Shown: positions 25,839 to 33,530 of the stretch, one piece after another
How positions within the stretch are numbered: the stretch's first letter is position 1
Layout of the letters: every line of letters begins with the position of its first letter
DNA from: Planctomycetota bacterium
Lineage (GTDB): Bacteria; Planctomycetota; Phycisphaerae; Phycisphaerales; SM1A02
Direction: 5' to 3'
NCBI GenBank assembly: GCA_022562915.1
Contig: JADFOJ010000008.1
Coordinates: 1-62,205, forward strand
Length of the DNA stretch: 62,205 nt
The notes under the pieces: generated by a model
Told to the model about the DNA's origin: nothing
The model's input: the letters and a program-made list of their open reading frames with translations, nothing else
The model's database searches: none
Position numbers and translations under genes: made by a program

Positions 25839-25882
25839 CCCACGCGTACTTGCGCACAAGAAGCCGCACCGGCGCCGTCGTG

Positions 25883-26440
25883 TCAATCGTGAGCGAGCAC
25901 GGGCTGCGCGGCGGGCGGTTCGTCGTCGTCGATTGCCGGCGGCGCGTCGTGCTGCTGGAGCACGATGTAGTTCACCGCGGGTGGCGTCTCGGCGATGTCC
26001 CACCACTTCGTGCGGATGTGCCGGTAGCCGCTGAAGGCGTCCCGGCGGAAGGTGAGCGTGGCGAAGCTGTGGGAGCCGTCGATGTCGGGGATGAACAGGT
26101 CCACGCTGCCGACGAAGCCGCGAGAACGCACCTTGGTGATCGAGATCGCCGGCTCGTCGGGGTCCACCTGGGGATGGCCGGTGCCGAGGTGGGCGATGAC
26201 CCGGTCATAGAGCTTCATCGAGGTGCCGGCGGGCAGGTTGATCGACGGGTTGCCGTCGGGGTCGTACGTCGTACAGGCGTAGTCGATCGCCTCGGCCATG
26301 AGCGTGGGAACGGGTTCGGGGACGATCGTTTTCAGTGTGAGGTCCCGGCTGTCGGAGGGGTAGGTGGCGACCGGCGCGCACGCGGAGAGTGCCGCGAGGG
26401 CCATGACCGTCATCGTGGAACGGATGTGTCGGCTTCGCAT
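25883..26440 (-). CDS. Putative lipoprotein of unknown function
   Basis: A 185-residue protein with a signal peptide and lipobox LSAC (Cys21). The mature part has no domain I recognise; it includes an Ile/Val-rich strand pattern and ends in an acidic, Pro/Ala-rich tail. AAGGA about 10 nt before ATG 26440 fixes this start, although the frame stays open far upstream, where it is antisense to ubiX. It is divergent from ubiX, with 60 bp between starts. Confidence 0.7.
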   Translation of the reverse strand: MRSRHIRSTMTVMALAALSACAPVATYPSDSRDLTLKTIVPEPVPTLMAEAIDYACTTYDPDGNPSINLPAGTSMKLYDRVIAHLGTGHPQVDPDEPAISITKVRSRGFVGSVDLFIPDIDGSHSFATLTFRRDAFSGYRHIRTKWWDIAETPPAVNYIVLQQHDAPPAIDDDEPPAAQPVLAHD

Positions 26441-26500
26441 CGATATCGTCCTTGAAAAGAGCGTGGATCTCGTCCGTGAGAACGGTTCGGAGAGTCTACC

Positions 26501-27118
26501 ATGTCGGGCATGATCGATCGAATCGTCGTGGGCATCACCGGGGCCAGCGGCGCCATCTACGCCCGGCGGGTCATCCAGCTCCTGGCCGAGGCGGGCGTTG
26601 AGATACACCTGACGGTCTCGCCCGCCGGTCGGCGGCTGCTCTTCGAGGAGCTGGGTCTCAAGACGATCGACGCCGACGCGCTGAGCGGCGGCCGGGGTGA
26701 GCTGGTGACGGTCTACAACGACGGCGACGTGGGGGCGGTGATCGCGTCCGGGTCTTTTCTGCACGGGGGCATGGTCATCGTGCCCTGCTCCGCCAACACG
26801 CTCGGTGCGGTCGCCGCCGGGCTCGCGGACAACCTGCTCAAGAGGGCCGCGACGGTGACGCTCAAGGAACGCCGGAGACTCATCCTGGCGTACCGGGAGA
26901 CGCCGGCCAGCCACATTGACCTGGGCAACATGGTGCGGCTCAGCGAGGCGGGTGCGATCATCGCGCCGCTGTCGCCCGGGTTTTACCTGGGGCCGAGATC
27001 GATCGACGACCTCGTGGACTTCATGGCCGGGCGGCTGCTGGACCTGCTCGAGGTCCCGCACGACCTGGAAACGCGGTGGCTTGCGCGGAAAGGCGCCGCG
27101 GGTTCGAAGCGGCGGTAA
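26501..27118 (+). CDS. ubiX: Flavin prenyltransferase UbiX
   Basis: A 205-residue flavoprotein that makes prenylated FMN for UbiD-type decarboxylases. It has the conserved N-terminal GITGASGAIYA phosphate/FMN loop, the central VPCSANTLGAVAAGLADNLL stretch, and the RETPASHIDLGNMVRLSEAG motif of the isoprenyl site. Length is normal. GGAGAG 8 nt before ATG 26501 supports the start; ATG 26510 is possible. No ubiD is adjacent. A family A repeat begins 11 bp after the stop. Confidence 0.95.
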   Translation: MSGMIDRIVVGITGASGAIYARRVIQLLAEAGVEIHLTVSPAGRRLLFEELGLKTIDADALSGGRGELVTVYNDGDVGAVIASGSFLHGGMVIVPCSANTLGAVAAGLADNLLKRAATVTLKERRRLILAYRETPASHIDLGNMVRLSEAGAIIAPLSPGFYLGPRSIDDLVDFMAGRLLDLLEVPHDLETRWLARKGAAGSKRR

Positions 27119-27129
27119 CGCTGCAGTCC

Positions 27130-27221
27130 GGGTGGCACGGTCGAGCTTGCTCGCCCGTGGTGCGACGTCCGATCACACGGGCGACCTCGTCGCCGGGACG
27201 AATCGCTCGACCGTGCCACCC
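27130..27221. repeat. Dispersed palindromic repeat, family A (full unit) in a convergent gap
   Basis: Perfect 16-bp arms GGGTGGCACGGTCGAG at 27130-27145 and its reverse complement at 27206-27221, with inner CTCGCCCGTG / CACGGGCGA. It fills the gap between the ubiX stop and the stop of the convergent VIT-vWA gene. The structure is the same as the copy at 12117-12211. Confidence 0.85.
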
Positions 27222-27240
27222 TTTCTCGTCATGCAGCACG

Positions 27241-30200
27241 CTATTGCGCCTGCATTCTCGTCGGCTCGATGAGGCGCACGCCGGGGACCAGTGCGAGCGC
27301 GTGCAGGTCGCTCACCGCGATGGTCCCGACGATGATCGGCAGGGACTGCGACGACGCTTCGATTGTCAGGCCGGCTTTTTTCAGGGCGCGGCGTGTTGCG
27401 TCGTTGACCTCGTCAACCAGGACGGTGACCAGCACGGGGTCCGTGTTCACGCTTGCGACATCGGAGGCCAGGGCCAGCAGTGCCGGGTGCAGCACGCGGC
27501 GCACACGGTGTCGCTGATCGGTGTCGGCGATCGCCCGCTTTCGCTGCGCGTCGGACCGCGGCTCGGTCATGTCACGAAGTTTGGACTCAAGACCCCGCGT
27601 CACGGACGACTCGTCCGACGTCACGACGTCGGTGTCTACAGACGCGTCCCTGGGCGCCTGGGTCTCCGCGGACTTCTCCAGGCTGCGCTGCAGCGCGTCG
27701 ACAGTGGCATCGTCGTTCTTCCGGTCCGCCGGTGCCGGCGAGGCGGTCTCGGCGAACGTGCCTCCGATGACGGCGCCGGCGCTTTGCTTGGTGCGGCGAC
27801 CGGCCGTGCGGGCGTCGGCGGGGCCGGACCCGCCGCCGAAACCACCTCCGGCGGTTCCGGCGCCGCGACCCTTTCCAGGGGCCTCGCGTGCGCCTCGCCG
27901 GACGGACGACGTGCGGCTGGATATGCCGGGCGATTCGCGGCGTTCCATCTCCAGGATGTCGATCTGCTTCTTCTGGAAAAAAGGCGGGTCGGATCGACCG
28001 ACTTCGGCAGGCCCGTTGATGTTGGAGGACGCGGGCGCGGGGTACCCGAAAACGTACGGCTCCTGAAGGATATCGACGGCAGTGACCTTGCCGAGATGCT
28101 CCCGGACGGCCCCAGGCATGTCCGCCCCGCGCATGGGGCCGTTGCCGAAGACACCCTCCCACGAGACGCCGTCGGGCAACTCGATCGGGACGGCGACCAG
28201 CACGGGCTTGCCGCCGATGGTCATTCGGGACTTCTCGACCGCCACGAAGCTCGTGAACGGCGTCATGATCGAGAACTGCTCGCCGAGGGCGACGACGCTC
28301 TGCTTGACCGGCTCCGGCACCGTACCACGCTGGACCGACTGGAGGTGCGGGGCGAGGACGTCGTCTACTTTGGCCCGCGCCCACAACGTCGCGATGACAT
28401 CATGGCCATCGTGGATCTCGGGCAGGTCAAGCTCCAGCACGCGCTCGTACGCGCCCGCACCCGTCCGCCCCCGGATAGTCAGCGTCCCCCGGCCCGGCCT
28501 GGTATAGCGGCCGTGGATGACAAGCGGCTTGACGTCGAAGAGGTCGGGGATCCGTGTCGCGTCCGGCACAAGATCGACCACCTCCAGGCCGTCGGAGAAG
28601 GTCAGCGAGATGTCCGTCAGGACCGGCGTCTGGATGCGCCTCGTGAAGCGGGCGACCGCCTCGTCGGCATCGGAATTCAACAGGACGAACTCCGACTCGC
28701 CGCGGCCGGCGCGGGCCATGCCGTCGAGCAGGTAGCGGTTGACGCTGTTGCCGATCCCGAAGGAGAAGACCCGGGTAGTGTCGGCGTTGCGAGCGACGGC
28801 GTCGATGATCGCCATGTCGTTGCCGACGTACCCGTCGGTCAGGAACAGCGCCAGGCGCATGGGCCGGACGGGTTGCTCCTTGTCATCGGCCCGGTCGAGC
28901 CACACGCGGTCGGCGACGAGTTCGCGACGGCCGTCGACGGTGCGCCACTGCCCGGCGAGGCCCACGTTGACGCCATGCGGCGAGAAGACCGTGGGCAGGT
29001 CGCGGTTGAGCCGCAGGCGGAGTGCGAGGTTCTTGTCGACCGGGATCCGGAAGACGCCCGGCTCCGGTGTGGGGTGCACGTCCGCGTAGGGGACCGCGAG
29101 CTCGACGGCGCGGTCGTCGGCGGGCAGTGCCACCAGTTGCCGCGGCACGATCGCAACTGACCCGTCCGCCGGCGCCTGCACGAGTGCCGCCTCGATCGCC
29201 TGCATCAGTTCGGTGCCGCCGCTGCCTCGGCGCGACTCGACGAACGCCACGGCGTCGGCGCGGTTGGATGGCGTGGCGGGCCTGGGCGCGTCCCACATGA
29301 CCGACGTGTGTCCCGCGAAGGTGACCACGTTGAAGGTGTCCGTCGGGCGCATGGCGTCGATCACCCGATGCATGACGGCCTTGGATTTCTCGATCGGGAA
29401 GCCTCTCATCGATCCAGACGTGTCCATGACGAAGATCAGCTCGCGCGGCGGCACGTGCGCCGCCTCGATGCGGTCCGGGGGTTGGACGATCAGCGTGAAG
29501 AACCCGCCCGAATAGTCGCCGAGCGTGTTGGAGGTGTGCACGAAGGTCGCTTCCCGGATCGTGTCCGCGGTCTGGCGCCATGACAGCACGAAGTCGCGGT
29601 TGGGGATCGTGTCCCTCGCCGCCAGCGTCACGGTTACGGCACTGGGCGTGCCGTCGTCGCGGGTGCCCGGGACAGCGGTCTGGATGATCTGGTGCAATTC
29701 CGAGGTGACGTCGACCAAGCCGGGCCCGCCGGTGTCGATCGTGACCGTAATCGAGACCTCGTGGCCGGCCCTGGTGGGCGGCCTGACCGGCTCCGGCGTG
29801 ATGCGGCCGGCGTCGGGTACCTCGTTGGTGTCGGCGGCAAAGCCCGTGCCGGAGGCCGCGATCGAGGCGGGGTCGGTGTAGAACCACCGGCCGTTGATCC
29901 GCCCGGTGCCGTCGGTGTACAGCTCGCCGTGCTCCTTGGACCCGTCCAGGTAGGTTGCCTCGAAGCGATACCACAACTCGGGTTGGGCGGCCCCGCCGGT
30001 CACGTCGCCCGGGCCCCACCAGCTCTCGCCGGGGTGCCGAACCGGTTGTGCGGCATTGATCAGCGCGTGGAGCTTGCCGCCCTGGAGTGTGCCGCCGGAG
30101 GTGTCGCCGGCGGCGCCCACGGTCAATGCCGCCGGGCCCAGCAGGAGCAGGCCCTCGCGCGGCGTCAATTCCGCCGGCACGATCGACGGGCTGGTCACCA

Positions 30201-31017
30201 TGGCGCCGGGGATGTACCGGGGCCCGACCACCATCGGGAAATCGAACGTGTACCGGCCGTCGGACGCGACCAGCAACTCGACGTAGCTGATCTGCACGGT
30301 GACCTCGGCGTCCGGCTCGATGTTGGCGACGGACTGGGTGAAGATGTTCGGGCGTTCCTGTTCCAGCAGGCTCGCCACGTACCCCTGCGCGCGGGCAGCC
30401 TGGTAGATCTCACGTGCACGTTGCCGCTGCTTGACCTCGCCGACCACGACGCGGTCGCCCACGGTGATCGTCATCCGGTCGACCGCGGCGCGGTGGCTCA
30501 GCGGGAACGTGTAGAGAGCCTCGATCTTCTTCGAGTAGGGGTTGCGATAGGTCTGTGTGATGGTGACGCGGCTCATGAAGCCCGACACACGGACGTCAAC
30601 GTCGGTGTGTGCCAGCGGGCATGCACCCATCAGGTTGCCGTCGTCGTCGAGAGCCTCCAGCCTGCCGCCTTCGGGCACCATCACGTAGTCGGCGTACGCC
30701 GCGCCGCCCGGCCGGGGCACCAGCAGGGTGAACACCACCACCACGAACCCCAGCGACGCGAGCGCGGGCGCGTAGCGGTTCATGACGATGGTCCTGAGGT
30801 ACGCTCCCAGCAGGGCGAACGCGCCCGGCTGCGATCGTGCGGCGACGCGCTGTGCCCGGCGGCTCTCGCGAAGCTGATGCAGGAGGCGATCACGCCCCGC
30901 GGCGGCGCGATCGGCATTCACGTCGTGCCATTGGCGCAGCAGCACGTCGAGCGTGGCTTGCCTGTCATGTTCATCGTGTGGCGACGGGCCCTGGGATTGT
31001 TTCGTGGGATCGCTCAT
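27241..31017 (-). CDS. Giant membrane-anchored VIT / vWA protein, coupled to an ECF sigma factor
   Basis: A 1258-residue protein. About 82 charged residues lie on the cytoplasmic side, followed by one membrane helix at 83-101 and a large extracytoplasmic part. That part has a VIT domain (about 110-260: VRVSGFMSRVTITQTYRNPY, and YQAARAQGYVASLLEQERPN) and a vWA domain with MIDAS DTSGSM at about 532. About 100 unrecognised residues are inserted between EAALVQAP (near 615) and LALFLTDGYVGND (near 720). A Gly/Ala/Arg-rich linker and a small C-terminal alpha/beta domain of 60 residues end it. The start overlaps the sigma-factor stop by 4 bp (ATGA), so expression is coupled. By analogy with other ECF systems the N-terminal segment could act as an anti-sigma module; no zinc-binding motif is seen. 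A surface adhesion or proteolysis-linked role is equally open. Confidence 0.85.
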   Translation of the reverse strand: MSDPTKQSQGPSPHDEHDRQATLDVLLRQWHDVNADRAAAGRDRLLHQLRESRRAQRVAARSQPGAFALLGAYLRTIVMNRYAPALASLGFVVVVFTLLVPRPGGAAYADYVMVPEGGRLEALDDDGNLMGACPLAHTDVDVRVSGFMSRVTITQTYRNPYSKKIEALYTFPLSHRAAVDRMTITVGDRVVVGEVKQRQRAREIYQAARAQGYVASLLEQERPNIFTQSVANIEPDAEVTVQISYVELLVASDGRYTFDFPMVVGPRYIPGAMVTSPSIVPAELTPREGLLLLGPAALTVGAAGDTSGGTLQGGKLHALINAAQPVRHPGESWWGPGDVTGGAAQPELWYRFEATYLDGSKEHGELYTDGTGRINGRWFYTDPASIAASGTGFAADTNEVPDAGRITPEPVRPPTRAGHEVSITVTIDTGGPGLVDVTSELHQIIQTAVPGTRDDGTPSAVTVTLAARDTIPNRDFVLSWRQTADTIREATFVHTSNTLGDYSGGFFTLIVQPPDRIEAAHVPPRELIFVMDTSGSMRGFPIEKSKAVMHRVIDAMRPTDTFNVVTFAGHTSVMWDAPRPATPSNRADAVAFVESRRGSGGTELMQAIEAALVQAPADGSVAIVPRQLVALPADDRAVELAVPYADVHPTPEPGVFRIPVDKNLALRLRLNRDLPTVFSPHGVNVGLAGQWRTVDGRRELVADRVWLDRADDKEQPVRPMRLALFLTDGYVGNDMAIIDAVARNADTTRVFSFGIGNSVNRYLLDGMARAGRGESEFVLLNSDADEAVARFTRRIQTPVLTDISLTFSDGLEVVDLVPDATRIPDLFDVKPLVIHGRYTRPGRGTLTIRGRTGAGAYERVLELDLPEIHDGHDVIATLWARAKVDDVLAPHLQSVQRGTVPEPVKQSVVALGEQFSIMTPFTSFVAVEKSRMTIGGKPVLVAVPIELPDGVSWEGVFGNGPMRGADMPGAVREHLGKVTAVDILQEPYVFGYPAPASSNINGPAEVGRSDPPFFQKKQIDILEMERRESPGISSRTSSVRRGAREAPGKGRGAGTAGGGFGGGSGPADARTAGRRTKQSAGAVIGGTFAETASPAPADRKNDDATVDALQRSLEKSAETQAPRDASVDTDVVTSDESSVTRGLESKLRDMTEPRSDAQRKRAIADTDQRHRVRRVLHPALLALASDVASVNTDPVLVTVLVDEVNDATRRALKKAGLTIEASSQSLPIIVGTIAVSDLHALALVPGVRLIEPTRMQAQ

Positions 31018-31673
31018 GGTGCGTTCACTTCGGTCATGAAGCCGGCGAGGTGCTCGCGGGCGCGGGCGAGCAGCTTGTAGTAGCCGCTGCGGGAGAGGTC
31101 CATCGCCCCGGTCGCGGCCCTTACGGGGTCGGCTTCGAGGTAGTAGAGGTGGATGGCGAGTCGTTCACGGTCATCGAGTTTCTCCAGTGCGGTGCCGAGA
31201 AGATCCAACTGCTCGGCGTGATCGCTGTCCCGGGACGGGTCGCCGGTTGCCGTGCCCGGTGCGCCGTGACCGGATGTCCGGACCTGCTGGCGGCTCACCG
31301 CGGCACCCTCCTCGTGCCGTGCCCGGCGTCGCGCTGCGCGGCTGCGCTCCGAGCAGACGCGGCGGGCGATCGCGTAGATCCACGGTCGCAGTCGGCCGGC
31401 GTTCTCCACCTTGTGCAGCAGGCGGTGGGCACGGATGAAGGTCTCCTGGGCTGCGTCCTCGGCCTCGGAAAGCGAACGCTGCCGGCACAATGACAGCACC
31501 ACCGGCCCGAGGCGGTCATAGATCCGGGCAAAGGCGTCGTCGTCACCGGCCTGGGCGGCCGCGAGATCGGCGGCTTCGTCGGGTTCCACTGAGGAGATGG
31601 CCGCCGGGGGAGCGGTGTCTCCCTCGTTTGAGAGTTTTCCTGCGAGGCTGGTGCCGGGGGGGACGGGGTCCAT
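31014..31673 (-). CDS. ECF-type RNA polymerase sigma factor
   Basis: A 219-residue sigma70-family protein with only regions 2 and 4. Region 2 is at about 45-110 (FARIYDRLGPVVLSLC, then AEDAAQETFIRAHR and the RPWIYAIARRVC segment). Region 4 is near 160-210 (LDDRERLAIHLYYLEAD, then MDLSRSGYYKLLARAREHL). A Gly/Ala/Ser-rich linker joins them. It directs transcription of a regulon I cannot infer. AGAGGGA upstream supports ATG 31673. Translational coupling to the VIT-vWA gene suggests that protein is its cognate regulator or a main target. It is separated from hlyD by a terminator-like hairpin. Confidence 0.92.
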   Translation of the reverse strand: MDPVPPGTSLAGKLSNEGDTAPPAAISSVEPDEAADLAAAQAGDDDAFARIYDRLGPVVLSLCRQRSLSEAEDAAQETFIRAHRLLHKVENAGRLRPWIYAIARRVCSERSRAARRRARHEEGAAVSRQQVRTSGHGAPGTATGDPSRDSDHAEQLDLLGTALEKLDDRERLAIHLYYLEADPVRAATGAMDLSRSGYYKLLARAREHLAGFMTEVNAP

Positions 31674-31749
31674 GGATCGATCCCTCTACCGGCTTATCGG
31701 CGTTCCGGGCGATGTGTTCGGTACCGTCGGGAAACAGACGGGAGTCGGG

Positions 31750-31800
31750 AAAACAGACCGGGTCTCTTTTTCGCGGCGAAAAAGAGACCCGGTCTGTTTT
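31750..31800. terminator. Family B hairpin: perfect 25-bp inverted repeat after hlyD
   Basis: Arms of 25 bp (31750-31774 and 31776-31800) around a single base, starting AAAACAGACCGGG and ending in a T-run when read on either strand. It begins 17 nt past the hlyD stop and lies before the sigma-factor gene. A GC stem followed by T's is the layout of an intrinsic terminator. Family members are at 52229 and 60153. Confidence 0.75.
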
Positions 31801-31816
31801 CTCGATCTTTTCTTTC

Positions 31817-33448
31817 TCAGCCGTGCGGCGGACGGCTCGGACGGTTCCGTGGCCGTCGGTGCTGCATCTCGCCCGGATCGGATTCGGGCCGGCCCAATGC
31901 CGCCTGGCCTTCGGGCGGCGGGTTGTCCTGCAGCCGGGCGACGATCTCACGGGGCTTGGGCTCGCGGAGCAGGACGATCTCCCCCTGGTCCAGTCCTTCG
32001 GTGATTTCCACGTGCAGCCCGGAGGCCTTGCCGATCGCAATGCGCCGCTGGGAGTAACCGGCCGAATCCGGGACGTAGACGAAGGCGTCGGTTCCTTCGC
32101 GGTACACCGCCTGAAGCGGGACGTAGATGGCGTCCTCTACCGTGCCGACGTAGATCTCCGCCTTGCACCGCATGGACGGCTTGAGGCCGAGGCCATCGAT
32201 GCCGGTCAACAGGACCTTCACGGTGTAGTCGCGCCGGTTGGGATCGCGCCACCCGCCGCTCTCGGCGAGCACGCCGATGGAGATCACCTTGCCCTCAATG
32301 GCCACGTCGGCGATGGCATCGGAGGTGACGATGACACGCTGCCCGGCCTCGATGAGACCCGTCAGCGACTCGTTGACCTTGATTTCGGCGGTCATCTCGG
32401 AGATGTCCGGCAGCACCATGAGCAGTTCGTTCTTGCGGACCTCGCCGCCGACCTGCAGATCGCCGCGGTCGCCGCGCGAATACCGGTGTGTCTCGAGGCT
32501 GGCGGCGTACACGACCAGCCCGTCCGACGGCGCCCGGACGGTGCACAACTCCAACTGCTTGCGGAGATCGACCAGACGCTGTTCGCGGCTGCGGAGCTGG
32601 TGCTCCTTGCTGGTGACCTCCACCCGATTCGTCTCCAGCTCGGCCTTGAGGCGATCCTCGACGCGCAGCCTCTCGGCCGCGGCCTGCTCGACATCGGATT
32701 GGCTCTGCGCCTGGTCCTGCGGGAACTGGTAATCCTCGTAGACCTCGGCGTCGAGCTGCGCCTGGTCCAGCCGCGCCTTGGCCTTGACCATGTTGATCTC
32801 GTCGGTGCGGTAATCGTCCTGGCTGATGAACTGCTGCTTGACGAGTTCCTTGGACTCCTGGAACTTGTCGAAGAGCCGGCGGTAGTCCATGTCAGCGGTC
32901 TCGATCTCCAGCTTCAGTTGCTGGCGCCGGGAAACGACCTCGCCCTCCTTCCAGGCCTGCAGGGCGAGCCCGGCGAGCGTCTTGTCCAGATCGGCCCTGG
33001 CGATCTCGCTTTCGCCGGCGCTGATCCGGATGTCGAGCTTGGACTGCGCCGCCACCAGGGCGGCTTGGGCCGTGTTCACCGCGTCCTCGGCATCGGTGAT
33101 CTTGTCCTGGACCTCGTCCTCCGCAAAGCTGACGAGCACGTCGCCCTTGCTGACGTACGTGCCCTCGTCCGCGAGCTCCGTGATGGCGGCGCGGTAGTCG
33201 AGCCTGTTGCGGATCTCGATCTGTTTCAGCGCCGCCAGCTCACCGGAGGCGGGCACGCTGATCTCGAAGGAGCCCCGCGCGACGACGTACTCGTCCTGCC
33301 CGGCCGTCCTTGCCGCGATGCCGCCGTCACTGCCGATGAATACGGCAGCCATGCTCATGAGCCCGACGGCCAGAACGATGGCGACGACGATGAGGGTCGT
33401 CCCTCCCCACCGCCGGTTTTTCGAACGCGTAGATCGTTGCGTCTTCAC
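31817..33448 (-). CDS. HlyD/RND-type periplasmic adaptor (membrane fusion) protein
   Basis: A 543-residue protein with a short basic N terminus, a membrane helix at about 17-38, then a periplasmic adaptor. The halves of a lipoyl/biotinyl-like domain (near 55-100 and 300-340) flank a long alpha-helical hairpin of about 200 residues rich in Gln, Glu and Lys. Beta-barrel and membrane-proximal parts follow (VRAPSDGLVVYA, PDISEMTAEIKVNESL, VYVPDSAGYSQRRIAIGKA). Such adaptors link an inner-membrane pump to TolC. The start is a GTG at 33448 with GGAG some 10 nt upstream. It follows the TolC gene after 82 bp; no pump gene follows. A hairpin terminator ends the unit. Confidence 0.87.
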   Translation of the reverse strand: MKTQRSTRSKNRRWGGTTLIVVAIVLAVGLMSMAAVFIGSDGGIAARTAGQDEYVVARGSFEISVPASGELAALKQIEIRNRLDYRAAITELADEGTYVSKGDVLVSFAEDEVQDKITDAEDAVNTAQAALVAAQSKLDIRISAGESEIARADLDKTLAGLALQAWKEGEVVSRRQQLKLEIETADMDYRRLFDKFQESKELVKQQFISQDDYRTDEINMVKAKARLDQAQLDAEVYEDYQFPQDQAQSQSDVEQAAAERLRVEDRLKAELETNRVEVTSKEHQLRSREQRLVDLRKQLELCTVRAPSDGLVVYAASLETHRYSRGDRGDLQVGGEVRKNELLMVLPDISEMTAEIKVNESLTGLIEAGQRVIVTSDAIADVAIEGKVISIGVLAESGGWRDPNRRDYTVKVLLTGIDGLGLKPSMRCKAEIYVGTVEDAIYVPLQAVYREGTDAFVYVPDSAGYSQRRIAIGKASGLHVEITEGLDQGEIVLLREPKPREIVARLQDNPPPEGQAALGRPESDPGEMQHRRPRNRPSRPPHG

Positions 33449-33530
33449 GGGAAGGAGTCTCCAGGCTGGATAGGTAGGATAGCTCGCGGCGTCGCGGGGA
33501 TCGAGCCGAAACTCCGGCAGTTGCGCGGCG

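Noticed and set aside
26441..27061. In-frame upstream extension of the lipoprotein gene (25883-26440)
   Set aside because: It runs antisense to ubiX and precedes a clear signal peptide with its own Shine-Dalgarno at 26440.
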